The notes under the pieces are model-generated. The model ran no database searches and was not told where the DNA came from. It saw only the letters and a list, made by a program, of their open reading frames with translations. Below, one piece after another: positions 32,979 through 41,600 of a DNA stretch of 64,000 bases; the first letter of the stretch is position 1; every line of letters begins with the position of its first letter. Source of the stretch: Jannaschia faecimaris. GTDB taxonomy: Bacteria; Pseudomonadota; Alphaproteobacteria; Rhodobacterales; Rhodobacteraceae. The position numbers and the translations under genes were made by a program. The DNA is taken from assembly GCF_900107415.1 (NCBI RefSeq), contig NZ_FNPX01000013.1, forward strand, positions 1 to 64,000. Direction: 5' to 3'.

Positions 32979-34115
32979 TCAGCCCCGCGAATGACCAAGC
33001 TCGGTGTTGAGCCGACCGCGGGCCATCAGATCGGCCAGCGTCACGACCCCCACGAGACGCCCGTGTGTGACCACGGGGAACTTGCGCCGATCGCCACGGA
33101 TCATCCGTTCGAACACATCTGTCGCGTCGACATCGGGGGTCACGACATCCTCGGGTCCGAGAGCAAGGAACACATCGTCAACACGGGTATGGGCCCAATT
33201 TTCGCGCTCGATCCGCCGAACCGTCTCATGATCGACGATGCCCAGAAGCTGGCCGTCTTCCACCACCGCGACGAAGGTGATCCCGTTTTGCATCATCACG
33301 TCTTCCACCAGAACGGCGAGGGTCAGGTCCGGGTCGACCGAGATGGGATCGCGCCGCATCACCTGCCGAACCGTCAGCCCCGCCAGAGCTTCGCGCATAT
33401 CCGTCTGCAGCCGCGCAGAATGCGAGGCCGCGAGGATGAACAACGCAAGCAAGACCGGCCAAAGCCCTGCCGCCCCGGCACCCCACAAAATCTGAATGCC
33501 CCCAAGGGTCATCATTGCCAGCGCGATACCCGTGGATATGCGATCCGCCGTACGCGTCGCTTGGGCAAAATCTCGGCTGCGCCGCCAGAGGAATGCGCGA
33601 AGCACTCGACCGCCGTCGAGCGGAAAGGCCGGTAACAGGTTGAAAACCGCCAGCACGAAATTCGCGAGCGAAATGTACTCCAGGACCGCAACCGCCAGGT
33701 CGGCTGCCCCGACCGCGGCCGCGACCCAACGGGCCATCAGAAATATCGCGGCGATAGCTAAGCTGGCCAGCGGGCCCACGATGGCCACGCGAAATTCGGT
33801 CAAGGCATCCGGCGGTTCGTTGCGCAACTCGGCCACACCGCCAAAGACAAACAAGGTTATCCCCTCGACCGACATGCCATAGGCGCGGGCGACCATCGCG
33901 TGTGACAACTCGTGCAAGATCAGCGACCCGAACAGTCCCAGCATGGAAATCAGTGCTGCAATCAGAAGTTCGGCCGGGCCTGTCCCTGGAACCAACGCTG
34001 GAAAATAACCCTCGGCCAGCGACCACGTCAGCAGCGCGGCAATCAGGAACCAGCTGGCGTCGAGGCGGATGTCGATACCAGCGACACGGGTCAGGCGTAT
34101 CGATCTACCCCACAT
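32979..34115 (-). CDS. site-2 protease family protein with CBS domains
   Basis: The 378-residue membrane protein has the S2P metalloprotease motif HELSH (His68, Glu69, His72) and the third-ligand region [16 protein letters not shown], within about six membrane helices, then two CBS domains (about 235-370). S2P-CBS proteins (M50B) cleave membrane-bound substrates, possibly tuned by nucleotide binding. The ATG at 34115 follows GGAGGG and overlaps the preceding VIT-family gene by 11 bases, giving a two-gene operon. Confidence 0.9.
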   Translation of the reverse strand: MWGRSIRLTRVAGIDIRLDASWFLIAALLTWSLAEGYFPALVPGTGPAELLIAALISMLGLFGSLILHELSHAMVARAYGMSVEGITLFVFGGVAELRNEPPDALTEFRVAIVGPLASLAIAAIFLMARWVAAAVGAADLAVAVLEYISLANFVLAVFNLLPAFPLDGGRVLRAFLWRRSRDFAQATRTADRISTGIALAMMTLGGIQILWGAGAAGLWPVLLALFILAASHSARLQTDMREALAGLTVRQVMRRDPISVDPDLTLAVLVEDVMMQNGITFVAVVEDGQLLGIVDHETVRRIERENWAHTRVDDVFLALGPEDVVTPDVDATDVFERMIRGDRRKFPVVTHGRLVGVVTLADLMARGRLNTELGHSRG

Positions 34116-34818
34116 TGAACAGCCCTCCGACCAGATAGGCAATGCACGCCGCTGCGCCGCCAATGACCAACGTTTCGATCGAGGAAACCCACCACCGCGC
34201 CAGCGACCAACGACTCTTGATCGCGCCGATCAGCAGGAACGTCAGCAAGGTGATGACGACCGACACCGCGAACGGGTCCGGCAGCGGCAACATGAACGGC
34301 AGCAACGGCATCATTCCGGCGGCAAGGAACGCCCCGAAGGTGACCCCTGCCGCAACGAAAGGTGCCGGGTCTGTTGGGGCCAGGCCGTATTCGTCCGTCA
34401 GCATCATCTCGATCCAGGCCTCTTTGTTCGAAGCGATTGCATCGACAGCAGAAGCGAGAGACGCGCCTTTTAACCCTTTGAGTGCAAGAATCTGGCGCAG
34501 CTCTTCCCGCTCGCCGTCGGGATGCATCCGGATATGCCAGTCTTCGCGCACACGCAGGCGCGCACGTTGGTCGCGGTCGGCCTTGGTCCCCGCATAATTC
34601 CCGACCGCCATCGAGAACCCGTCGGCCAGGACATTGGCCATGCCCAATATCAAGACCACGCTAACCGGCAGTCCCGCCCCGGCCACGCCCGCGACGATCG
34701 CAAAGGTCGTGACCGCTCCGTCAATTCCCCCATAGAGAGCGTCGCGCAGATGGCCGGGTCCGTCCGGGGCCGCCAGCCGGGAGGCGATTTCCTCTGGGGA
34801 GTGTCCGTGCTCGAGCAT
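34105..34818 (-). CDS. VIT1/CCC1 family transporter
   Basis: The 237-residue protein has five predicted membrane helices. The VIT signature near the start is [20 protein letters not shown] followed by [20 protein letters not shown] and [20 protein letters not shown]; a charged cytoplasmic loop with acidic helices lies at about 75-135. The family moves Fe(II) or Mn(II). An FNR/FixK box lies 55 bases upstream. It overlaps the S2P-CBS gene. Confidence 0.88.
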   Translation of the reverse strand: MLEHGHSPEEIASRLAAPDGPGHLRDALYGGIDGAVTTFAIVAGVAGAGLPVSVVLILGMANVLADGFSMAVGNYAGTKADRDQRARLRVREDWHIRMHPDGEREELRQILALKGLKGASLASAVDAIASNKEAWIEMMLTDEYGLAPTDPAPFVAAGVTFGAFLAAGMMPLLPFMLPLPDPFAVSVVITLLTFLLIGAIKSRWSLARWWVSSIETLVIGGAAACIAYLVGGLFNVG

Positions 34819-34872
34819 TTATTAGCTCCTACTGTCCCACATGGATCATGGAGCAGGTCACACCGGCACAAC

Positions 34873-34886
34873 TTGACGGGGATCAA
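34873..34886. promoter_or_regulatory. FNR/FixK box between VIT-family and phasin-like genes
   Basis: TTGACGGGGATCAA fits TTGAY-N4-RTCAA. It lies 55 bases from the minus-strand VIT start and 61 bases from the plus-strand start. Confidence 0.7.
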
Positions 34887-34946
34887 GGCACGAGGCCCGC
34901 GTCGCGCCTAACTTTATGACAGGAAAACGCCCCGAACAGGAGACAG

Positions 34947-35294
34947 ATGATGACCGAACGGCAGTCCAAGTCGCCAAAGATCGACGCCCCATTCCCGGCG
35001 TCTGCGGCATCGAGCATGTTCCCGATGGTGCCATGGGCTATCGGGGCACAAATGCCGCTGACCATGCTCGAAGGGGCCACACGGATTCAAGGCGAATGGG
35101 CCCGATTTCTAGCGGAGCGCCTGACCAAGGACGCCGAAATTCAGCATCAGTTGTTCAACTGCACTTCGCCGACTGATGCGCAACAGATCGGGGCGAACTT
35201 CGTGCACGATATCGTGTCAGATTATCTGACCGAGACCGCGCGCATAACCGCAATGGGCTCACAGGTTTCACAAGGAGCCGGGCTCGACGTCTAA
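34947..35294 (+). CDS. phasin-like protein
   Basis: The 115-residue protein is mainly helical (GATRIQGEWARFLAERLTKD, NFVHDIVSDYLTETARI) and resembles short phasin_2-like proteins of Rhodobacterales that coat polyhydroxyalkanoate granules or act as general granule or stress proteins. The start is one of two adjacent ATG codons after AGGAGAC. It precedes the DUF2892 gene by 10 bases and has an FNR/FixK box upstream. No PHA genes are near. Confidence 0.6.
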   Translation: MMTERQSKSPKIDAPFPASAASSMFPMVPWAIGAQMPLTMLEGATRIQGEWARFLAERLTKDAEIQHQLFNCTSPTDAQQIGANFVHDIVSDYLTETARITAMGSQVSQGAGLDV

Positions 35295-35304
35295 GGAGAA
35301 CAAT

Positions 35305-35517
35305 ATGACACCGAATGTGGGAACCGTGGACCGCGTGGTCCGACTTGTCGTGGGCCTGGTCCTGATCTTGGCCCCGTTACTCAATATTCCGGCCATCTGG
35401 TCAAGCGGTGTGCTGGCCTACGGCTCGATCATCGTCGGACTGGTTCTGGTCGCTACCGGGCTGCTCCGTATGTGCCCGCTCTACCGCCTGCTGGGTATGA
35501 ACACTCTTGAAACATGA
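35305..35517 (+). CDS. DUF2892 (YgaP-like) membrane protein
   Basis: The 70-residue protein matches DUF2892: MTPNVGTVDRVVRLVVGLVL then a second membrane helix GVLAYGSIIVGLVLVATGLL and the ending CPLYRLLGMNT. In YgaP the same two-helix unit anchors a rhodanese domain; here it is free-standing. AAGGAG precedes the ATG. It forms an operon with the phasin-like gene. Confidence 0.88.
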   Translation: MTPNVGTVDRVVRLVVGLVLILAPLLNIPAIWSSGVLAYGSIIVGLVLVATGLLRMCPLYRLLGMNTLET

Positions 35518-35751
35518 CCGACTTCTGACCGGCCGGAAGGAGCGCCTCATCGCCAGCAACACTTATCGTAATCGCGCTGCGATGCAGCTGGATGCATCAT
35601 CGCCCGTCTTGCCCGCAATCGCCCCGCAGCACGCCGCCCCCAGTCGATCGAAATACCGCGCACTCGGGGCGGTGGCCTGCGGAGCATCCATTGCCAATCG
35701 TATATCCATGATGACAAGACAGGGGTACGCGCAACGCTTTGCGCGCGGTTT
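35518..35751. other. 234-bp stretch before the arcB relic
   Basis: No gene is visible. If the downstream relic derives from a full ornithine carbamoyltransferase gene, most of that gene would have been deleted, and this stretch holds no further part that I can recognise. Confidence 0.4.
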
Positions 35752-35865
35752 GGGTTGAAGGAAACCGAGGTGTCGAACAACATCTTCAAAAGTCCACATT
35801 CCATTGTCGGCGACCGTGGGAAGCACTGGATCAAGGCGGCCCTCGTGGTCACCTTGGGGCGATGA
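35752..35865 (+). pseudogene. C-terminal relic of ornithine carbamoyltransferase (arcB/argF type)
   Basis: The last 37 codons of an open frame read GLKETEVSNNIFKSPHSIV, GDRGKHWIKAALVVTLGR and stop. This lines up with the carbamoyltransferase C-terminus (pattern EVTdevFESpHSIVfDqAENRmHTIKAvMVATLG). The substitutions at the QAENR and HTIKA positions and the lack of the rest of the enzyme show decay. It ends 3 bases before the carbamate kinase start, the order expected for an arginine deiminase (arcBC) cluster, so an ancestral arcB was probably lost. Confidence 0.65.
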
Positions 35866-35868
35866 ACC

Positions 35869-36771
35869 ATGCTGGTGGTGGCCGCACTTGGCGGCAATGC
35901 TCTCTTGCAGCGCGGCCAGGCGATGACTCCCGAGGCGCAGAGCGGCAATGTAGGGCGCGCCGCCGAGGCATTGGCCAGAATCGTCCGAGCGGGACATGAT
36001 CTGGTGATCACCCATGGAAACGGGCCGCAGATCGGAATGTTGGCGATGCAGTCCGACCTCTGGCCCCTCGATATCCTGGGGGCCGAGACCGATGGGATGA
36101 TCGGTTATGTCATTGAACGAGAGCTTGAGAATGCGCTGGACCATGACCGCCCTGTCGCAACCCTCTTGACCCAGGTCCTTGTCGACGCCGCCGACCCTGC
36201 GTTCAAAAACCCCACCAAGTTCGTCGGCCCCGTCTGGACGCGGGCCGAGGCCGAGGCCCGCGCTCTTCCGAAGGGTTGGAAAATCGCGAAGGACGGCAAC
36301 GGCTGGCGCCGGGTCGTGGCTTCTCCGACGCCTATCGAAATTCCGGATATGCGCGCTCTGCGACTGCTATTGCAGAGCGGCGCGGTGATCATCTGCGGCG
36401 GCGGTGGAGGCATCCCGGTGGTCCGCGGTCCGGATGGACGACTCAGCGGTGTCGAGGCCGTTGTCGACAAGGACCGGACAACATCGCTTCTGGCGCGGAG
36501 ACTGGAGGCAGGGGCCCTCTTGTTACTGACCGACGTGCGGTCGGTCATGGCGGACTTCGGCACCAGCCACGCCCGCGGCATCCCCCACATGACCCCCGAC
36601 GAAGCCGGCCACATGGACCTGCCGGCCGGATCCATGGCCCCGAAGGTCGATGCAGCGGCGGATTTTGCCCGACGCACGGGCCGAAGTGCATATATAGGAC
36701 GGCTGGAGGACGCCGCCGAGATGCTGGAAGGGAACGCCGGTACCCGCATCGGGCTGGGACACCCTAGGTGA
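35869..36771 (+). CDS. arcC: carbamate kinase
   Basis: The 300-residue kinase interconverts carbamoyl phosphate + ADP and ATP + carbamate. It has VVAALGGNALLQRG at the start, LVITHGNGPQIGML, IICGGGGGIPVV, and VDKDRTTSLLA, and ends with the DAAEMLEGNAGTRI segment of the family. It follows the arcB relic, so its carbamoyl phosphate source must be elsewhere (anabolic OTC, or purine/allantoin breakdown). The stop overlaps the mlaE-like gene as GTGA, an unexpected pairing with a lipid transporter. Confidence 0.92.
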   Translation: MLVVAALGGNALLQRGQAMTPEAQSGNVGRAAEALARIVRAGHDLVITHGNGPQIGMLAMQSDLWPLDILGAETDGMIGYVIERELENALDHDRPVATLLTQVLVDAADPAFKNPTKFVGPVWTRAEAEARALPKGWKIAKDGNGWRRVVASPTPIEIPDMRALRLLLQSGAVIICGGGGGIPVVRGPDGRLSGVEAVVDKDRTTSLLARRLEAGALLLLTDVRSVMADFGTSHARGIPHMTPDEAGHMDLPAGSMAPKVDAAADFARRTGRSAYIGRLEDAAEMLEGNAGTRIGLGHPR

Positions 36772-37850
36772 GCGGGGTCGATCTGCGCCTCTCTGATAGC
36801 AGTCTTTACCTGTCGGGTGACCTGTCGATCGCCCACGTCAGCGAGGTCGCGTTGCCGGCCGACGCGAAGGCGGATCGCGTTCTGCTGACCGATGTGTCGC
36901 GCCTTGATACGGCGGGTGCCTGGCTGGTTCTTGACCTCGCACAGCGACTGGGAGGGGCCACCATCGAAGGGGCCACCGAGACGCAGGCCGCCCTGATCGA
37001 AACCGTCCGCCGGAACCTTTCCTCGGATCCGGAGCCTGAGACCCACCGCCCGTTGCGCAATACACTTGTGGGTCTGGGTCATGCCGTCTGGGACATCGCG
37101 CGCGAGGGGCTGACCCTGACCGCATTTCTGGGTCAGGTGGTGGTCGAGATGTTCCGCCTGCTGCGCCATCCCGGCCGCCTGCGCGTGACTTCGTTGGTCC
37201 ACCATATGCAGGCTACGGGCGTCGACGCGGTTCCGATCGTCGTCCTGATGTCCTTCCTGATCGGTGTCGTCGTCGCCTTTCAAGGGGCCAGCCAACTTCA
37301 GCAATTCGGTGCCGAGATATTTGTGGTCGACCTGATCGCCATTTCCGTTCTGCGGGAACTCGGCATCCTGCTGACCGCGATCATCGTAGCGGGCCGCTCC
37401 GCCTCGGCGTTCACGGCCTCCATCGGATCGATGAAGATGCGCGAGGAAATCGACGCCCTTCGCGCCCTGGGCCTCGACCCGATCACGGTGCTGGTGGCCC
37501 CGCGTATCCTGGCCCTGGTGCTGGTCCTGCCGATCCTTGGCATATTGTCCGACATTTCCGGGTTGATCGGCGGTGCAACGATGGCTTGGCTGGACCTCGG
37601 CATCACTCCGGTCGCCTTCGCGGCGCGGATCGCCGAGGGCATTGGTCCGTGGCATTTGGCAGTCGGCCTCATCAAGGCACCGTTCTTTGCCCTGATCGTC
37701 GGCGTGGTGGGCTGCCGGAACGGACTTCGGGTCGGGGGCGACGCCGAAAGCCTTGGACGTCAGACGTCATCCTCCGTGGTAGCGGCAATTTTCCTCGTGA
37801 TCGTCGCTGACGCAATCTTCTCGGTATTTTTCGCCATTGTGGGGGTCTAA
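36768..37850 (+). CDS. mlaE: MlaE-type ABC permease with N-terminal STAS-like domain
   Basis: The 360-residue protein has an N-terminal STAS/MlaB-like segment (about 1-95, VLLTDVSRLDTAGAWLVLDL) fused to an MlaE permease (about 120-360) with five membrane helices and the conserved block RELGILLTAIIVAGRSASAF and MREEIDALRALGLDP. In E. coli these parts are separate proteins (MlaB and MlaE). It belongs to the phospholipid transport system of the envelope. A GTG start overlaps arcC, and its stop overlaps mlaF. Confidence 0.9.
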   Translation: MSGVDLRLSDSSLYLSGDLSIAHVSEVALPADAKADRVLLTDVSRLDTAGAWLVLDLAQRLGGATIEGATETQAALIETVRRNLSSDPEPETHRPLRNTLVGLGHAVWDIAREGLTLTAFLGQVVVEMFRLLRHPGRLRVTSLVHHMQATGVDAVPIVVLMSFLIGVVVAFQGASQLQQFGAEIFVVDLIAISVLRELGILLTAIIVAGRSASAFTASIGSMKMREEIDALRALGLDPITVLVAPRILALVLVLPILGILSDISGLIGGATMAWLDLGITPVAFAARIAEGIGPWHLAVGLIKAPFFALIVGVVGCRNGLRVGGDAESLGRQTSSSVVAAIFLVIVADAIFSVFFAIVGV

Positions 37851-38614
37851 TGAATGACCCGGTGATCAAGGTCCGCGCGCTGGAAACCCGGTTCGGCGAC
37901 AACGTTGTTCACCAAGGGCTGGACCTCGACGTGCATCGTGGCGAAATCCTGGGCGTGATCGGCGGGTCGGGCACCGGCAAGTCGGTCTTGCTGCGCCAGA
38001 TCGTCGGCCTGCTGGAACCGTCTGCCGGCGAGATCGAGGTACTTGGAGAGCCGGTCCGTGACACCAGCCCCGAGGCGTTCGTGCGCCTGCGCCGCCGCTG
38101 GGGCGTGATGTTTCAGGGCGGCGCGCTCTTCTCATCGCTCAGCGTGCGCGAGAACGTGGAGGCCCCCATGCGCGAGCAGATGGACCTGCCCGAGGATCTG
38201 CGCCGCACGTTGGCCGCTATAAAGGTCCGGATGGTCGGCCTGCCCGAAAACGCGATGAACAAACCGCCATCCGCCCTGTCGGGTGGGATGCGCAAACGGG
38301 CCGGGTTCGCCCGGGCCATCGCGCTCGACCCAGAGATCGTTTTTCTTGACGAGCCGACTGCTGGGCTTGACCCGATAGGGGCCGCGGCGCTCGATTCACT
38401 GGTCGCGCAACTGCGCGATGCTCTTGGGCTGACCGTGTTTCTGGTGACGCATGATCTGGATACGCTGCACGCGATCTGCGACCGCGTGGCCGTTCTGGCC
38501 GAGGGGCGCGTGTTGGCCACCGGCACGCTGGCGGAATTACGCGAGTTGCAACATCCTTGGCTTCAAGAGTATCTCGGAGGCCCGAGGGGACGGGCCGCGA
38601 TTGGGGCTGGCTGA
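37850..38614 (+). CDS. mlaF: MlaF-type ABC ATP-binding protein
   Basis: The 254-residue ATPase has Walker A GGSGTGKSVLL, a Q-loop in MFQGGALFSSLSV (typical of MlaF), the signature LSGGMRKRAGFARAI, Walker B IVFLDEPTAGLDPIG and the switch His in VTHDLDTLHAI. It powers lipid transport with MlaE and the MCE protein. The ATG overlaps the mlaE stop, and the gene end overlaps the MCE gene by one base. Confidence 0.93.
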   Translation: MNDPVIKVRALETRFGDNVVHQGLDLDVHRGEILGVIGGSGTGKSVLLRQIVGLLEPSAGEIEVLGEPVRDTSPEAFVRLRRRWGVMFQGGALFSSLSVRENVEAPMREQMDLPEDLRRTLAAIKVRMVGLPENAMNKPPSALSGGMRKRAGFARAIALDPEIVFLDEPTAGLDPIGAAALDSLVAQLRDALGLTVFLVTHDLDTLHAICDRVAVLAEGRVLATGTLAELRELQHPWLQEYLGGPRGRAAIGAG

Positions 38615-40128
38615 TGGAAATCAAGGCGAACTTCCTGCTGATCGGCCTGTTCACCCTGCTTGGGATGGGTGCCGTGCTGGGCGCGTTCCTGTGGCTGGGC
38701 GCGGTCCGGCTGGATCGGGAGACGGCGGTTTACGGCGTTTTGTTCACCGATGTCTCCGGTCTGACGGTCAATGGCGAGGTCGTTTACAACGGTCTGCCGG
38801 TGGGACGTGTGACGGACCTGCGGCTTTACGAACAGGATCCTTCGCTGATCTACACCCGGATCGAGGTCGAAGCCGAAACGCCGATCCGCGAGGACACGAT
38901 GGCCCAGTTGTCGTCCCAAGGTGTCACAGGCGTTGCCTATGTCTCACTCACGGGCAGCACCTCCAATGCCCCTCGGTTGGTCACGGACAATGCCGCCCCC
39001 CCATTGATCCCGTCGCAGCAGACCGGGTTTCAGGCCCTGCTGACCGATGCACCGGAAATGATTGCGGATGCCGCAGCGTTGATCGCCGATCTGCGCGGCT
39101 TCGTCCAACCCGAGACGCGGGATAAGGTCGCTCGTATCCTGACCAATTTGGATGCGGCCTCGGGCAAGCTGGACGAGACGCTCGACGGGATGGCAGGGCT
39201 GACCGAAGGGCTGGCATCGGCCGCCACGCAAATTGGTGGCTTGGGCGATACGATCAGCGCGCTGGAGGGCCAGGTCCGCGACACGCTGACCAACGCCGAT
39301 GCAGCCTTGATCGCGGCGGCGGAGGCCTTCGAGGCAGCCACGCCGGCCTTGGAGGAGGCGCGCGAAGTCGTCGATCTGACCAAGACCTTACTGGCCGAGG
39401 ACGCGCCGCAGACGCTGGACGCCTGGCGGTCGGGCGTGGGGCGCCTTGACGCCGCGCTGGCCTCTGCCGAGACGGCGTTCGCGTCGCTTGAACAGACTTC
39501 GGACCGGATCGAAGCGCTGGCGTCGGGTGACGGTACCGCGCTCCTGTCCTCCGCGCGCGCGGCGATGGACGCTGCGGCCCCTGCCCTGCGTGACGATCTC
39601 CCTGCGGCCTTGGCCGATCTGCGGGCGGCAGGCACAGAAACCCGCGCCGCCTTGGGGCGGATAACCGAGGACATCGCCGGTGCCACGGATCAGCTGGACC
39701 CGCTGGCCACGGAGACCCGGGCAGCCATCGCCAGCGCAACCGAACTGCTGGACCGGGCAGGCCCAAGCCTTGACCGGCTGGACAGCGCGCTTGCCGCCGC
39801 AGACAGCGCGCTGACCTCGGCGGCCGACACCCTTCGGGCCGACATCGGTCCGGCAATGTCGGACATCCGCGCCGCCGCCGCCGCTGTCGCGCGCGACCTT
39901 CCTACGTTGACGGCACGTGCGGAATCCGTCCTTGTAGACATTGGCGGTGCCGTCGCCGCCGTGACCCCCGGTCTGAGGACCTTTGGCACCTCGACCTTGC
40001 CGGAATACGGACGGCTCGCCACCGATGCCCGGTCGCTGATCCGCAACCTGTCTGATGTGGTGCGTCGGATCGAACAGAACCCGGCGGGCTTCATTCAAGG
40101 CAGCCAAGTGCCCGAATACCGGAGATGA
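38614..40128 (+). CDS. MCE domain protein (MlaD/PqiB-like) with long helical tail
   Basis: The 504-residue protein has an N-terminal membrane anchor (ANFLLIGLFTLLGMGAV), one MCE domain (about 38-118; GLTVNGEVVYNGLPVGRVTD), and about 380 residues of Ala/Asp-rich helix that predicts a long coiled or tubular periplasmic extension. MlaD itself is about 180 residues, so this is the long single-MCE type that may bridge toward the outer membrane. The ATG at 38614 shares a base with the mlaF stop. Confidence 0.9.
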   Translation: MEIKANFLLIGLFTLLGMGAVLGAFLWLGAVRLDRETAVYGVLFTDVSGLTVNGEVVYNGLPVGRVTDLRLYEQDPSLIYTRIEVEAETPIREDTMAQLSSQGVTGVAYVSLTGSTSNAPRLVTDNAAPPLIPSQQTGFQALLTDAPEMIADAAALIADLRGFVQPETRDKVARILTNLDAASGKLDETLDGMAGLTEGLASAATQIGGLGDTISALEGQVRDTLTNADAALIAAAEAFEAATPALEEAREVVDLTKTLLAEDAPQTLDAWRSGVGRLDAALASAETAFASLEQTSDRIEALASGDGTALLSSARAAMDAAAPALRDDLPAALADLRAAGTETRAALGRITEDIAGATDQLDPLATETRAAIASATELLDRAGPSLDRLDSALAAADSALTSAADTLRADIGPAMSDIRAAAAAVARDLPTLTARAESVLVDIGGAVAAVTPGLRTFGTSTLPEYGRLATDARSLIRNLSDVVRRIEQNPAGFIQGSQVPEYRR

Positions 40129-40132
40129 TGCG

Positions 40133-40744
40133 ATGATGCCCCTGCCCCGCCGTGCCCTGATGATAGGCCTTGCCGCAAGCTGCTCGGGTTGCACGACGCT
40201 CGGGGCGTTCGCGGGCGCATCGCGGGCCTTGCCGACGTACGAATTGGCCCCGGTGCCCGGCCGTACCGGCGCGCGTCGCCAGGTGACGCTGGTCGTGGCG
40301 CGCCCCGAAGCGCCCGCCGCCATCGCCACCGACCGTATCCTGGTGAAACCAGACCCGCTTTCGGTGGCCTATCTGCCCGACGCCCGCTGGTCCGAGGAGG
40401 TGCCGATGCTGGTGCAATCGCTGGTCATCCGCTCCATCGCCGGGACCGGGCGCCTTGGTCACGTCGGCACGGCCGAAAGCGGCCCGGTACCTGACGTCGC
40501 GCTTCTGCTACGTATCGACGCGTTTCAGGCGGAACCCATCCCCGATCAGGCCGCGATCCCGGTTCGCGTCGCCCTATCGGGCAGCCTTATCCGGGACCGC
40601 GATCAGCGCTTTCTGGGCTCCCGCGATTTTACGGGTACGGTCGTGGCTGCGTCCGAAAGTCCTGATCTTCTGATTCCGGCATTTCAACAAGCCTTGGACC
40701 CGATCCTGCCCGCGCTGGCCGATTGGGTCGCCGGAACGGTTTGA
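40133..40744 (+). CDS. ABC-type transport auxiliary lipoprotein (PqiC/LptE-like)
   Basis: From the ATG at 40133, just after GGAGA, the product has 203 residues and a lipoprotein signal with lipobox ASCSGC (Cys about 20). The rest has the ABC_trans_aux fold: ILVKPDPLSVAYLPDARWSE, VQSLVIRSIAGTGRLG, and a C-terminal QALDPILPALADWV. Such lipoproteins complete MCE transporters at the outer membrane. It is the last gene of the mla-like operon. Confidence 0.88.
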   Translation: MMPLPRRALMIGLAASCSGCTTLGAFAGASRALPTYELAPVPGRTGARRQVTLVVARPEAPAAIATDRILVKPDPLSVAYLPDARWSEEVPMLVQSLVIRSIAGTGRLGHVGTAESGPVPDVALLLRIDAFQAEPIPDQAAIPVRVALSGSLIRDRDQRFLGSRDFTGTVVAASESPDLLIPAFQQALDPILPALADWVAGTV

Positions 40745-40759
40745 TCGCGGCGGCAAGAC

Positions 40760-41431
40760 ATGACTGATACCATCTTTGACTGGACCGCACGCTTTCCCGG
40801 CCTTTCACGCCTGGAACAGCCGATCCGCGACCTTCTGCTGTCACGGAGCCAAGTGGTCAAGATGCCCGCCGGAACCGTCGTTTTCGGGCCGGGAAAGTCG
40901 CCTGAAAACATGCTTTTCCTTCTGGATGGCTCGGTCCGGGTGCAACAGGTGTCGGACACCGGGCGCGAAATCGTGCTCTACCGGATTCATGCAGGCGAAA
41001 GCTGTGTTTTGACGACGGCGTGCCTGTTGGCATACGACGATTATTCAGCTGAAGGACTGGCCGAAACCCAAGTAAGGGCCGTAGCCGTCCCACGCACGGT
41101 TTTCGATGATCTGGTCGCGAAATCTTCGGCTTTTCGGAACTTCGTCTTTGCGACCTTTTCCAAGCGGATAACGGACTTGTTCCTGGTAATTGAAGAGGTC
41201 GCGTTTCAACGGATCGACGTACGGCTGGCCCAGAAATTACTGGAGCTGTCGGACGGCGCGGATGTGCTCTCGACGACGCACCAGAAACTGGCGGTCGAAC
41301 TTGGCACCGCGCGCGAAGTCATCACCCGCCAGTTGCAGGAATTCCAGCGCCGCGGCTGGATCGCCCAATCGCGCGGTACGATCGACCTGCTGGACCGCGA
41401 TGGCCTGCAACGCCTAGGCGACAGTACCTGA
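40760..41431 (+). CDS. Crp/Fnr family regulator, putative sulfur-module regulator
   Basis: The 223-residue protein has a cNMP-binding-like domain (about 20-135, PAGTVVFGPGKSPENMLFLL) and a winged helix (LAVELGTAREVITRQLQEFQ, RRGWIAQSRG). Two Cys in GESCVLTTACLL might serve as a redox or persulfide switch, by analogy with other sulfide regulators. It directly precedes the sulfide/persulfide genes and probably reads the palindrome at 41452. Confidence 0.88.
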   Translation: MTDTIFDWTARFPGLSRLEQPIRDLLLSRSQVVKMPAGTVVFGPGKSPENMLFLLDGSVRVQQVSDTGREIVLYRIHAGESCVLTTACLLAYDDYSAEGLAETQVRAVAVPRTVFDDLVAKSSAFRNFVFATFSKRITDLFLVIEEVAFQRIDVRLAQKLLELSDGADVLSTTHQKLAVELGTAREVITRQLQEFQRRGWIAQSRGTIDLLDRDGLQRLGDST

Positions 41432-41451
41432 TCCCCCGGACCTGAGACCAC

Positions 41452-41466
41452 GGTGACATTGTCACC
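41452..41466. promoter_or_regulatory. 15-bp palindrome upstream of the sulfur operon
   Basis: GGTGACA-T-TGTCACC is a perfect palindrome 54 bases before the leader ORF start. It has the dyad size of a Crp/Fnr operator and is the likely site for the regulator encoded immediately upstream. Confidence 0.6.
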
Positions 41467-41519
41467 GACCCACTACCGCGGATCTGACACAGTGGTCGGG
41501 TCCAAAGGAGGTTCGACTC

Positions 41520-41597
41520 ATGTTCAATCACTCCCGCTTACACCCCTCTGCGTTGATGACGATCAATGATCCATCTGCCCCGCGCGATAGGGTCTGA
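41520..41597 (+). CDS. 25-aa leader ORF coupled to yeeE
   Basis: A 26-codon frame starting ATG TTC AAT CAC TCC and ending TGA has a very strong AAAGGAGG site 8 bases upstream. Its product (MFNHSRLHPSALMTINDPSA, then PRDRV) resembles nothing I know. The next gene starts 3 bases after its stop and has no ribosome binding site of its own, so ribosomes finishing the leader probably restart on yeeE. It may be a coupling or regulatory leader peptide. Confidence 0.6.
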   Translation: MFNHSRLHPSALMTINDPSAPRDRV

Positions 41598-41600
41598 GCC

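Noticed and set aside
36105-37655. A 516-codon minus-strand frame
   Set aside because: It is antisense to arcC and mlaE, and its product is Gln/Arg/Ser-rich with no family features.
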